The position numbers and the translations under genes were made by a program. A DNA stretch of 41,885 nucleotides, from contig NZ_UIHC01000027.1 in assembly GCF_900499075.1 (NCBI RefSeq), positions 1-41,885 on the forward strand, given 5' to 3'. The notes beneath the pieces were generated by a model, which saw only the letters and a list, made by a program, of their open reading frames with translations, had not been told where the DNA came from and ran no database searches. The stretch comes from Roseinatronobacter ekhonensis (GTDB lineage: Bacteria > Pseudomonadota > Alphaproteobacteria > Rhodobacterales > Rhodobacteraceae). Below, piece after piece: positions 31,614-39,711 of this stretch (positions are counted from its first letter, which is position 1; each line of letters opens with the position of its first letter).

Positions 31614-32462
31614 ATGTTTCCAACCCCCGTCCAACAGCGCTCTGCCGCGGTGCAAGCGGGCTATACCGCGCTTTTGCCGATTGCACTTATCCTGTGGCTG
31701 TTGCCGTTGTTGATGGTTGCGCTGTTCTCGATCAAGCCGGACACGGATTTCACCCAAGGCAATCTGTGGGGCTGGCCAACCAGTTTCGCAGGGTTTGAGA
31801 ATTATGCCCGCGTCTTCACCGACAGTGCCATGCCGCGCTATCTGCTGAACTCGGTTTTCATCACCGTACCCACGGTGATCGGCGCTGTGGCGTTGTCTTG
31901 CATGACCGGTTTTGCGCTGGGCGTATATCGCTTCAAGGGCAATATCTGGCTGTTCTTCATGTTCGTTGCGGGGAATTTCGTGCCGTTCCAGATCCTGATG
32001 GTTCCGGTCCGCGAACTGACCCTCAACCTTGGCCTGTATGACACGCGGCTGGGGCTGGTCCTGTTCCACATCGCGTTCCAGACCGGGTTCTGCACGCTCT
32101 TCATGCGCAATTTCATCCGCGCCCTGCCGCGCGAGCTGATAGAGGCCGCACGGGTCGAAGGCGTGTCGGAAATCCGCATCTTCTGGTATGTCGTTCTGCC
32201 GCTGATGCGGCCGGCCATCGCGGCGCTGTCGGTGCTGATCTTCACCTTCATCTGGAACGATTATTTCTGGGCCGTGGTACTGACCCAAGGGGTCGAAACC
32301 CAGCCCGTGACCGCAGGCATCACCGCCTTCAACAGCCAGTTCCGCGCCGCCTATCACATGATGAGCGCGGGCAGCATTATCGCCGCTCTGCCGCCGGTGA
32401 TGATGTTCTTTCTTATGCAGAAACACTTCATCGCGGGCCTGACATTGGGTGCGGTGAAGTGA
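31614..32462 (+). CDS. Sugar ABC transporter permease (MalG-like, CUT1)
   Basis: This 282-residue membrane protein has about six helices. The coupling loop is LIEAARVEGVSEIRIFWYVV, followed by LPLMRPAIAALSVL, the MalG/EAA signature. A periplasmic loop (FENYARVFTDSAMPRYLLNS) follows the first helix, as in other CUT1 permeases. It starts with no gap after the YjbR gene; GGGGA in that gene's 3' end serves as ribosome site. It would pair with the MalF-like permease and the ATPase at 27053-28108. Confidence 0.9.
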   Translation: MFPTPVQQRSAAVQAGYTALLPIALILWLLPLLMVALFSIKPDTDFTQGNLWGWPTSFAGFENYARVFTDSAMPRYLLNSVFITVPTVIGAVALSCMTGFALGVYRFKGNIWLFFMFVAGNFVPFQILMVPVRELTLNLGLYDTRLGLVLFHIAFQTGFCTLFMRNFIRALPRELIEAARVEGVSEIRIFWYVVLPLMRPAIAALSVLIFTFIWNDYFWAVVLTQGVETQPVTAGITAFNSQFRAAYHMMSAGSIIAALPPVMMFFLMQKHFIAGLTLGAVK

Positions 32463-32475
32463 GGAGAGCCGTCAA

Positions 32476-33828
32476 ATGACCAAAATCGCGTTTATCGGGG
32501 CGGGCTCGACCGTCTTCATGAAAAACCTGATCGGCGATGCACTGCTGCGCCCCGCGCTGGCAGATGCGCAAATCGCGTTGATGGATATCGACCGCGCGCG
32601 ACTGGACGAATCCGCGCTGGTCGCCCGCAAATTGGTGGCCAGCCTAGGCGCGGGGGCAACCGTGACCGCCACCACCGACCGGCGCGCGGCGCTCGACGGG
32701 GCGGATTTCGTGATCCTCGCCTTCCAGATCGGTGGCTACAAACCCTGCACGGTCACGGATTTTGAGATCCCCAAAGCCTATGGCCTGCGCCAGACCATTG
32801 CCGATACGCTGGGCATTGGCGGTATCATGCGCGGCCTGCGCACCGTGCCGCATATCTGGGCCGTGGCCGAGGATATGCGCCAGCTTTGCCCCAACGCGCT
32901 GTTGATGAACTACGTCAACCCCATGGCCATCAACACATGGGCTCTGACCGCGCGCTACCCCGATATTGCGCAAGTGGGCTTGTGCCATTCGGTGCAGGGC
33001 ACGGCGTATGAGCTGGCGCGCGATCTTGGGCTGGACGTGGCCGACCTACGCTACCGCGCGGCAGGCATTAACCACATGGCGTTCTATCTGTCGCTGGAAG
33101 CGCGCGATGGCGCGGGTTGGCGCGATCTTTATCCGGCGCTGCGCGACGGCTACCGCGCAGGCCGCATCCCGCTCGAAAGCCACTGGAACCCGCGCTGCCC
33201 CAACCTTGTGCGCTACGAGGTGATGCAGCATTTCGGGCATTTCGTGACCGAATCCTCGGAACATTTCGCCGAATATGTTCCGTGGTTCATCAAGTCGCAC
33301 CGCCCCGACTTGGTTGAGCAGTTCCGCATCCCGCTGGATGAATACCCCAAACGCTGCGAGGAACAGATCGCGGCGTGGTCCGAGCAAGCAGACGCGCTGA
33401 AATCCGCGCCACGGATTGAGCACACCGCCTCGAACGAATACGCCGCCACGATCATGGACAGCATCGTCACCGGCACGCCGTCTGTCATCTATGGCAACGT
33501 GGCCAATGACGGTTTCATCCCGCAACTACCCCAAGGCGCTGCGGTCGAGGTGCCAACCCTTGTCGATGCCAACGGGTTGCAACCCACCGTCGTCAGCGAT
33601 CTGCCGCCGCATCTGGTGGCGCTGATGCGCACCAATCTGAACGTGCAGGACTTGACCGTGCAGGCGCTGCTGCATGAGGACCGCGACCACATCTACCACG
33701 CCGCCTATCTGGATCCGCACACAAGCGCAGAGCTGGATCTGCGCCAGATCCGCGCGTTGGTGGATGACTTGCTGGCCGCCCATGGCGACTGGATGCCCGA
33801 CTGGTGCCGGGTGAAGCGCGCGGCCTGA
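32476..33828 (+). CDS. GH4 family glycosidase, probable alpha-galactosidase
   Basis: This 450-residue enzyme is of glycoside hydrolase family 4, which cleaves glycosides by an NAD+- and Mn2+-dependent redox/elimination mechanism. The N-terminal NAD fold reads KIAFIGAGSTVFMKNLIGD, and the metal ligands are Cys170 in GLCHSVQG and His200 in GINHMAF. The NPMAINTWAL and RTVPHIWAVAEDM segments fit the MelA/alpha-galactosidase branch rather than 6-phospho-glucosidases. The enzyme is cytoplasmic, so the sugar must enter intact, in agreement with the ABC importer just upstream. GAGGAGA precedes the ATG. Alpha-galacturonidase is a possible alternative in GH4. Confidence 0.85.
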   Translation: MTKIAFIGAGSTVFMKNLIGDALLRPALADAQIALMDIDRARLDESALVARKLVASLGAGATVTATTDRRAALDGADFVILAFQIGGYKPCTVTDFEIPKAYGLRQTIADTLGIGGIMRGLRTVPHIWAVAEDMRQLCPNALLMNYVNPMAINTWALTARYPDIAQVGLCHSVQGTAYELARDLGLDVADLRYRAAGINHMAFYLSLEARDGAGWRDLYPALRDGYRAGRIPLESHWNPRCPNLVRYEVMQHFGHFVTESSEHFAEYVPWFIKSHRPDLVEQFRIPLDEYPKRCEEQIAAWSEQADALKSAPRIEHTASNEYAATIMDSIVTGTPSVIYGNVANDGFIPQLPQGAAVEVPTLVDANGLQPTVVSDLPPHLVALMRTNLNVQDLTVQALLHEDRDHIYHAAYLDPHTSAELDLRQIRALVDDLLAAHGDWMPDWCRVKRAA

Positions 33829-33830
33829 TC

Positions 33831-33851
33831 TTCATCTTGCCAAAAATACTC
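33831..33851 (+). repeat. Intergenic repeat element copy 2 (TTCATCTTGC-N-AAAAATACTC)
   Basis: TTCATCTTGC, C, AAAAATACTC starts two bases after the GH4 stop. It matches the element at 7545-7565 (minus strand) in 20 of 21 positions. Here it is not followed by GC hairpins. It sits inside the galactoside operon between GH4 and the dehydratase. Confidence 0.6.
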
Positions 33852-33888
33852 AAAATCCAATACCGGCCCCAAAGGACCACCGCTCGAT

Positions 33889-35598
33889 ATGACAAAACCC
33901 CGCCGCTCTGCTGCTTGGTATGGCAAATTGGACAAGGACGGCTTCATCCATCGAAGCTGGATGAAGAATCAGGGCTTTCCCGATCATGCGTTTGATGGCC
34001 GTCCGATCATTGGCATTTGCAACACATGGTCGGAACTGACGCCCTGTAATAGCGGGTTGCGGGTGCTGGCCGAAGCGGTCAAGCGCGGCGTCTGGGAAGC
34101 GGGCGGTTTTCCGGTCGAATTTCCCGTGACCAGTCTGGGCGAAACCCAGATGAAGCCCACCGCCATGCTGTTTCGCAACCTCTTGGCGATGGATGTGGAA
34201 GAATGCATCCGCGCGTATGGCATTGACGGTGTTGTGCTGCTCGGTGGCTGCGACAAGACCACGCCGGGTCAGGTGATGGGCGCGGCCTCTGTCGATATTC
34301 CCAGCATCGTGGTCAGCTCCGGCCCCATGCTGAACGGCAAATGGCGCGGCAAGGATATCGGGTCGGGCACCGATGTCTGGAAGTTTTCCGAGGCCGTGCG
34401 CGCGGGCGACATGACGCTGCAAGATTTCATGGCCGCCGAATCCGGCATGTCACGTTCTGCGGGTGTCTGCATGACCATGGGCACGGCGTCCACCATGGCA
34501 TCGCTTGTCGAAGCGATGGGGCTGTCCCTGCCCACCAATGCCGCCCTGCCTGCGGTTGATGCGCGGCGCACGGCGCTGGCGCATCACACAGGCCGCCGGA
34601 TTGTGGAGATGGTCGAGGAAGACCTGAAGCCATCGGATATCCTGACCCGCGAGAGTTTCGAAAATGCGATCCTGACCAATGCCGCCGTGGGCGGGTCCAC
34701 CAACGCCGTGGTGCACCTGCTGGCGATTGCGGGCCGTGTCGGCGTGGACCTGACGCTGGCCGATATCGAATTGGGCCGCGATATTCCGCTTTTGGTCAAC
34801 TGCATGCCATCGGGCAAATACCTGATGGAAGATTTCGCCTATGCGGGTGGTGTACCTGCCGTGTTGGCACAGATCCGCGCGCATTTGCGGCCTGCACAGA
34901 CCGTGCTAGGCGGCGATATTTCGGCCTATTCGGACGGGGCAGAGATTTTCAACGATGATGTGATCCGCCCGCTTTCAAACCCCGTCAAACCGGCGGCGGG
35001 CCTGCGTGTGCTGCGCGGCAATCTGGCGCCGGACGGGGCAATCGTGAAACCCTCTGCCGCGACCGATGCTTTGCTGGAACACGAAGGCCTAGCCTATGTG
35101 TTCGAGACCATTGAGCAGCTAAAAGCCGAAATCGACCGCGAGGACCTTCCCGTGACGCCCGACACCGTTCTGGTGCTGAAAGGCTGCGGGCCCAAGGGTT
35201 ATCCGGGCATGCCAGAGGTCGGCAACATGCCCATCCCCGCCAAGCTCGTGAAACAGGGTGTGCGCGACATGGTCCGCGTCTCGGATGCGCGCATGTCGGG
35301 CACGGCGTTTGGCACAGTGGTCCTGCATGTCGCGCCAGAGGCGCAGGCGGGCGGTCCGCTGGCGCTGGTGAAAACCGGCGACCGCATTCGCGTGTCAGCC
35401 AGCCGGGGCGAATTGACGCTGCTGGTCGACGACGCAGAGCTTGCCACCCGCCGAGCAAGCTGGCAGCCGGACCCGGCCCACTATACCCGAGGGTATGCGA
35501 AGTTGTATGTCGACCACGTTTTGCAAGCCGATAAGGGGGCCGACCTTGATTTCCTTGTCGGCAAGGATACCCGCCCCGTGACCAGAGAGAGCCATTGA
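33889..35598 (+). CDS. IlvD/Edd family sugar-acid dehydratase (probable D-galactonate or L-arabinonate dehydratase)
   Basis: This 569-residue enzyme belongs to the dihydroxyacid/6-phosphogluconate dehydratase family, pentonate/hexonate branch. Three cysteines, Cys53 (TPCN), Cys121 (GGCDKTTPG) and Cys194 (GVCMTMG), have the spacing I recall for the [2Fe-2S] cluster of Rhizobium L-arabinonate dehydratase. The MSGTAFGTVVLHVAPEA segment is typical of that branch. It would convert galactonate to 2-dehydro-3-deoxygalactonate, the substrate of the dgoK kinase encoded two genes on. Galactonate is inferred from context; related enzymes also act on arabinonate and fuconate. Its stop overlaps the SDR start (ATGA). 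Confidence 0.88.
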   Translation: MTKPRRSAAWYGKLDKDGFIHRSWMKNQGFPDHAFDGRPIIGICNTWSELTPCNSGLRVLAEAVKRGVWEAGGFPVEFPVTSLGETQMKPTAMLFRNLLAMDVEECIRAYGIDGVVLLGGCDKTTPGQVMGAASVDIPSIVVSSGPMLNGKWRGKDIGSGTDVWKFSEAVRAGDMTLQDFMAAESGMSRSAGVCMTMGTASTMASLVEAMGLSLPTNAALPAVDARRTALAHHTGRRIVEMVEEDLKPSDILTRESFENAILTNAAVGGSTNAVVHLLAIAGRVGVDLTLADIELGRDIPLLVNCMPSGKYLMEDFAYAGGVPAVLAQIRAHLRPAQTVLGGDISAYSDGAEIFNDDVIRPLSNPVKPAAGLRVLRGNLAPDGAIVKPSAATDALLEHEGLAYVFETIEQLKAEIDREDLPVTPDTVLVLKGCGPKGYPGMPEVGNMPIPAKLVKQGVRDMVRVSDARMSGTAFGTVVLHVAPEAQAGGPLALVKTGDRIRVSASRGELTLLVDDAELATRRASWQPDPAHYTRGYAKLYVDHVLQADKGADLDFLVGKDTRPVTRESH

Positions 35599-36365
35599 TG
35601 ACCCTGCCCACCTATCCCGACCTGAACGGCGCGTCTGTCTTTATCACCGGCGGCGGGTCCGGCATTGGCGCGGGGCTGACCGAAGCGTTCCTGCGCCAAG
35701 GCGCGCGCGTGGCCTTTGTGCAGCGCTCGGACGCCACTGCGTTTTGTGACGAGATGACGGACAAGACCGGCAATCGACCGCTATTCCTGCAATGCGACAT
35801 CACCGACCGCGCGGCGCTCGTCGCGGCGATTGAGCAAGCCGCGCAGGCGCATGGTCCTGTTTCGGTGCTGGTGAACAATGCCGCCAATGATCAGCGCCAT
35901 AAGCTAGAGGATATCACCGAGGATTTCCTCGACTGGGCGCTGGCGATCAATTTCAAATGCTATGTGACCGCCTGTCAGGCAGTGGCGCCCAAGATGCGCG
36001 CCATGGGGCGGGGGTCAATCATCAACATCACGTCGATCAGCTACATGATGGCGAATGCGGGCTATCCGCTTTACACCTCGGCCAATTCTGCCTTGAACGG
36101 GCTGACGCGTAGCTTGGCGCGCGAACTTGGGGGCGACCGCATTCGCGTGAATGCGCTTGCGCCCGGTTGGGTGATGACGCCCAAGCAACTGGACCAATGG
36201 GTCACGCCCGAAGGGTTGGCCGACCACATGAAGCGCCAATGCCTGCCCGATACGCTGTCGCCCGACGACATCGCGGGCGGTGTTTTGTTCCTTGCATCCG
36301 ACAGCAGCCGCGCGATGACGGGGCAAGCCTTGGTCATCGACGGTGGCGTGGTGGTGACGGGATGA
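35598..36365 (+). CDS. SDR-family sugar dehydrogenase (galactose 1-dehydrogenase-like) with Asn in place of catalytic Lys
   Basis: This 255-residue SDR has TGGGSGIG at 17-24, LVNNAAND at 91-98, Ser146 and Tyr159. The final residue of the Tyr-x-x-x-Lys pair is Asn163 (YTSAN; codon AAT at 36084-36086). Context and the VNALAPGWVMT plus WVTPEGLADHMKRQ segments match rhizobial-type galactose/arabinose 1-dehydrogenases, which form the sugar lactone hydrolysed by the SMP-30 enzyme encoded at 37866. The Lys normally lowers the Tyr pKa and positions NAD, so the change may abolish or alter activity. Everything else in the frame is normal. The ATG overlaps the dehydratase stop. Confidence 0.85.
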   Translation: MTLPTYPDLNGASVFITGGGSGIGAGLTEAFLRQGARVAFVQRSDATAFCDEMTDKTGNRPLFLQCDITDRAALVAAIEQAAQAHGPVSVLVNNAANDQRHKLEDITEDFLDWALAINFKCYVTACQAVAPKMRAMGRGSIINITSISYMMANAGYPLYTSANSALNGLTRSLARELGGDRIRVNALAPGWVMTPKQLDQWVTPEGLADHMKRQCLPDTLSPDDIAGGVLFLASDSSRAMTGQALVIDGGVVVTG

Positions 36366-37282
36366 GCGGTCTGGTGCAAACCCCTGACTGGATCGCGCTG
36401 GACTGGGGCGGCTCGCACCTCCGCGCATGGGCGGTGGTGGGGGGCAGACCGGTCGCGCATGTCGCAAGTGACGCGGGCACAGGCGCGCTTGACCGGGACG
36501 CGTTCGGCCCTGCGCTGACAGCGCTTGTACAAGACTGGTTGACCGAGAAGCGCTGCATACCCGCCTTTGCTTGCGGCATGCTCGGAAGCCGTCAGGGCTG
36601 GGTCGAAGCGCCCTACCGTACGGTGCCCTGCGCGCCTTTGGGCGGCGGATTGGTGGCCGCCCCTCAGACAGATCCGCGCCTGCAAGTCTATGTTTTGCCG
36701 GGGCTGAAACAGCCCCGTCCCGCCGACGTCATGCGCGGCGAGGAAACGCAGATCGCGGGCTTTCTGGCGCTGAACCCCGGTTGGGACGGCGTGATCTGCC
36801 TGCCTGGCACGCACAGCAAATGGGTGCATGTCAGCGCCGGAGAGGTGGTCAGCTTCCAGACCTTTCTGACGGGGGAGACCTTTGCGCTTTTGTCCGGTCA
36901 ATCTGTGCTGCGCCACGGCATGGACGGCTGGGACGACGCGGGCTTTGACGACGGACTGGCGCAAGGGTTGGACCGCCCCGACCGCTTGCTGTCGCGGCTT
37001 TTCACATTGCGCGCCGAAGGGTTGCTGGACGGGCTGGACCCCGCCACCGCCCGCGCGCGCCTGTCGGGACTGTTGGTCGGCGCGGAACTGGCGGCGGCGA
37101 AACCCTATTGGCTGGGCCAGCGTGTGGCCGTTCTTGGCGCGGGCGACCTGGCCGCGCTTTATGCGCGTGCACTGGACGGCTTGTCCGTTCCCGTGTCCGC
37201 CCATACCGCAGAGGCCGCGACATTGGCCGGGCTGGCCGCCGCGCGCGCGGCGCACACAAAGGAGGCGACATGCGCGAGATAA
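36362..37282 (+). CDS. dgoK: 2-dehydro-3-deoxygalactonokinase
   Basis: This 306-residue kinase phosphorylates 2-dehydro-3-deoxygalactonate to the 6-phosphate. Family marks are an N-terminal IALDWGGSHLRAWAV phosphate-binding segment, FACGMLGSRQGW, the QIAGFLALNP region and CLPGTHSKWV. Its ATG overlaps the SDR stop (ATGA), and its end overlaps the aldolase start by 13 bases, the usual dgoK-dgoA pairing. Length and motifs are normal. A longer in-frame extension upstream to 36167 would overlap the SDR gene and is rejected. Confidence 0.93.
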   Translation: MSGLVQTPDWIALDWGGSHLRAWAVVGGRPVAHVASDAGTGALDRDAFGPALTALVQDWLTEKRCIPAFACGMLGSRQGWVEAPYRTVPCAPLGGGLVAAPQTDPRLQVYVLPGLKQPRPADVMRGEETQIAGFLALNPGWDGVICLPGTHSKWVHVSAGEVVSFQTFLTGETFALLSGQSVLRHGMDGWDDAGFDDGLAQGLDRPDRLLSRLFTLRAEGLLDGLDPATARARLSGLLVGAELAAAKPYWLGQRVAVLGAGDLAALYARALDGLSVPVSAHTAEAATLAGLAAARAAHTKEATCAR

Positions 37283-37869
37283 TCGCCATTTTGCGCGGAA
37301 TCACCCCGTCAGAGGCGCTGGGCGTCACCCATGCGCTGATCGAGGCGGGCATCACCAAGATAGAGGTGCCGTTGAATTCGCCCGACCCGTTGGACAGCAT
37401 TGCCGCCATAGTCGCCGAATTCGGCACGCACGCCCAGATCGGCGCAGGCACGGTGCTGGACGCGGGGCAGGTGCCCAGTCTTGCCGCGACCGGGGCCCGG
37501 TTGGCCGTGTCGCCTGATTGCAACCCCGAGGTGATCAGGGCAGCGCGCGCAGCAGGGCTGCTGAGCTATCCCGGCGTTTTTACCCCGACAGAGGCGTTCA
37601 CTGCAATCCGCGCAGGCGCGACGGGGTTGAAGCTGTTTCCGGCGTTCAAGATGGGTGTGGACGGGTTGCGCGCCATGCGCGCCGTGCTGCCGCCGGACAT
37701 GCCCATCTATGCCGTGGGTGGTGTCGGGCCAGAGGATTTTGCCACATGGCGCAGCGCGGGGGCGGCGGGGTTTGGCCTTGGAACCGCGCTTTATGCGCCC
37801 GGCATGGCCGCAGCAGATGTCGGCGCGCGCGCGCGTGACGCGGTCGCGGCGTGGGATGCCTGCGCGTGA
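37270..37869 (+). CDS. dgoA: 2-dehydro-3-deoxy-6-phosphogalactonate aldolase
   Basis: This 199-residue class I aldolase splits KDPGal into pyruvate and glyceraldehyde-3-phosphate. The Schiff-base lysine is Lys121 in TGLKLFPA, and the general acid/base glutamate is Glu32 in KIEVPLNSP. The GAGTVLD and AVGGVGPEDF segments complete the KDPG/KDPGal TIM-barrel pattern. GGAGG lies four bases before the ATG, inside the end of dgoK. The pairing with dgoK decides for the galactonate rather than the gluconate isomer. The stop overlaps the GTG of the lactonase gene. Confidence 0.93.
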   Translation: MREIIAILRGITPSEALGVTHALIEAGITKIEVPLNSPDPLDSIAAIVAEFGTHAQIGAGTVLDAGQVPSLAATGARLAVSPDCNPEVIRAARAAGLLSYPGVFTPTEAFTAIRAGATGLKLFPAFKMGVDGLRAMRAVLPPDMPIYAVGGVGPEDFATWRSAGAAGFGLGTALYAPGMAAADVGARARDAVAAWDACA

Positions 37870-38702
37870 CACCGGTCAATGACACTCGTTGCGCGTTGGG
37901 CGAAGGCGCGTTCTGGCACCCCGAGCGTGGCGAATTCTTCTGGTTCGATATCACCGGGCGCAAGCTGCATTCGCTGGCGCAGAGTTGGGATTTCGATGAA
38001 ATGCCGTCTGCCATGGGCTGGGTCGGCCATGCCGAGGTGGTGATCGCCACCGATGCACGGTTGATGCTGTTTGATCTGGAAGCTGGGACGGGCCGCACCC
38101 TGTGTGCGCTGGAAGCGGACAATCCCGTAACCCGCTCGAATGACGGGCGTGCCGACCCGCAAGGCGGGTTCTGGATTGGCACCATGAGCAAACAGGCCGA
38201 GAAGGGCGCGGGCGCAATATGGCGGTATTACCGTGGTGAATTGCGGTGCCTGTTCCCCGGCCTCACCATACCGAACGCGATCTGCTTTGCGCCTGACGGG
38301 CAAAGCGCGTGTTTTACCGACACGCCCACACGCCGTGTCATGCGCGTGGCGTTGGATGCCGAAGGCTGGCCCAAAGGCGCGCCCGCCTGCTGGTTGGACC
38401 TGAACGACACGGCCCTGAACCCCGATGGCGCGGTCTACGACGCTTCGGGTACGTTCTGGGTCGCGCAATGGGGCGCAGGACGGGTTGCGGGGTATGGCCC
38501 TGACGGAGCGTTTATCCAAGCGGTCGAGGTTCCCGCACCGCATACATCCTGCCCCGCCTTTGGCGGGCCCGATCTGCAAACGCTGTTTTGCACCACCGCG
38601 CGCGAGGGGCGCCAGAACCCGCACGAGCTGGATGGCGCGACCTTTTGCGCAGCTGCGCCCGCCCGAGGCCTGCCAGAGCATCAGGTGCGGCTTGGCGTCT
38701 GA
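37866..38702 (+). CDS. SMP-30/gluconolactonase family sugar lactonase
   Basis: This 278-residue six-bladed beta-propeller hydrolase opens sugar-1,4- or 1,5-lactones. Metal ligand candidates are Glu13 (LGEGAFW), the Asn in RSNDGRADPQGGFW, the Asn in IPNAICFAPDG and the Asp in NPDGAVYD. I chose the GTG at 37866 because it overlaps the aldolase stop (GTGA) and leaves a family-like start (VTPVNDTRCALGEG). It should hydrolyse the galactonolactone made by the SDR. The mutarotase GTG starts two bases after its stop codon begins the gap. Confidence 0.88.
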   Translation: MTPVNDTRCALGEGAFWHPERGEFFWFDITGRKLHSLAQSWDFDEMPSAMGWVGHAEVVIATDARLMLFDLEAGTGRTLCALEADNPVTRSNDGRADPQGGFWIGTMSKQAEKGAGAIWRYYRGELRCLFPGLTIPNAICFAPDGQSACFTDTPTRRVMRVALDAEGWPKGAPACWLDLNDTALNPDGAVYDASGTFWVAQWGAGRVAGYGPDGAFIQAVEVPAPHTSCPAFGGPDLQTLFCTTAREGRQNPHELDGATFCAAAPARGLPEHQVRLGV

Positions 38703-38703
38703 T

Positions 38704-39711
38704 GTGGAACGGTTCGGCGAGATGCCCGATGGCCCCACGGTCCATCGGGTGACGCTGCAAAAGGGCGCAATGCGCGCGCAGGTGCTGACGCTTGGGGCCA
38801 TCGTGCAGGATTTGCGGCTGGAGGGTGCGAGCCACCCCTTGGTGCTGGGGGCAGGCACCCTTGCGCCCTATCTGGGGCCAATGCACTATTTCGGGGCCAC
38901 GGTGGGTCGCTATGCGAACCGGATTGCCAACGGCGCGTTCACCTTGAACGGCCAGACGCATCGGCTGTCGTGCAATTTTCGCGGGCGGCATTGTCTGCAT
39001 GGCGGCGAGTTGGGGTGCGCCGAGCAGCTTTGGACGCTTGCAGATGCGACTGCGGAAACTGCAACCCTGACGCTGACGCTACCCGACGGTGATATGGGCT
39101 TTCCGGGACGGTTGAGCATTGTGTTGACCATCGCGCTGTCGGATGCTGCGATCAGCTTTGACCACAGCGCCACGACCGACCGTGACACGGTGTGCAGCCT
39201 GTCGCATCACGGCTATTTCGTGCTGGATGACAGCGGGTCGTTGGCAGAGCACGGCTTGCGCATTGCCGCTGAGCATTACTTGCCGGTGGATGATGACCTG
39301 ATCCCGACGGGCCGGAGTGCGCCTGTCGCGGGCACAGGGTTCGATTTTCAAACCCCGCGCCCGCTGCAAGACGTAGCCCTTGACCACAATTTCTGCCTGT
39401 CGGATGCGCCTGCTGTGCTGCGCCCGGTGGCGTGGCTGCGCTCGGACCGGTCCGGTTTGCAGATGCAGGTTGCGACCACCGAACCGGGCCTGCAGGTCTA
39501 TACCGCAAGCCATTTGCCGCAAGCCGGAGCTATCGGCCATGACGGCCGCGCGCTGCGCCGCCATGCCGGGATCGCGCTGGAAGCGCAGCACTGGCCGGAT
39601 GCGCCGAACCGGCCTGATTTCCCCTCGGCCACCCTGCTTGCGGCGCAGACCTATCGCCACACCACCCGCTACAGTTTCGACCGCACCAACCAGACGGAGC
39701 CGCCACAATGA
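38704..39711 (+). CDS. galM: Aldose 1-epimerase (galactose mutarotase)
   Basis: This roughly 335-residue enzyme interconverts alpha- and beta-anomers of galactose. Family marks are FGATVGRYANRIANG (the GRxANRI motif), CLHGG with the first catalytic His, the LSHHGYF-like second His region and ALDHNF with a ligand-binding Asp. In the operon it would supply the anomer used by the dehydrogenase. The exact start is uncertain: GTG at 38704 sits one base after the lactonase stop, and an ATG is 18 bases on. The stop overlaps the GH42 start (ATGA). Confidence 0.88.
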   Translation: MERFGEMPDGPTVHRVTLQKGAMRAQVLTLGAIVQDLRLEGASHPLVLGAGTLAPYLGPMHYFGATVGRYANRIANGAFTLNGQTHRLSCNFRGRHCLHGGELGCAEQLWTLADATAETATLTLTLPDGDMGFPGRLSIVLTIALSDAAISFDHSATTDRDTVCSLSHHGYFVLDDSGSLAEHGLRIAAEHYLPVDDDLIPTGRSAPVAGTGFDFQTPRPLQDVALDHNFCLSDAPAVLRPVAWLRSDRSGLQMQVATTEPGLQVYTASHLPQAGAIGHDGRALRRHAGIALEAQHWPDAPNRPDFPSATLLAAQTYRHTTRYSFDRTNQTEPPQ

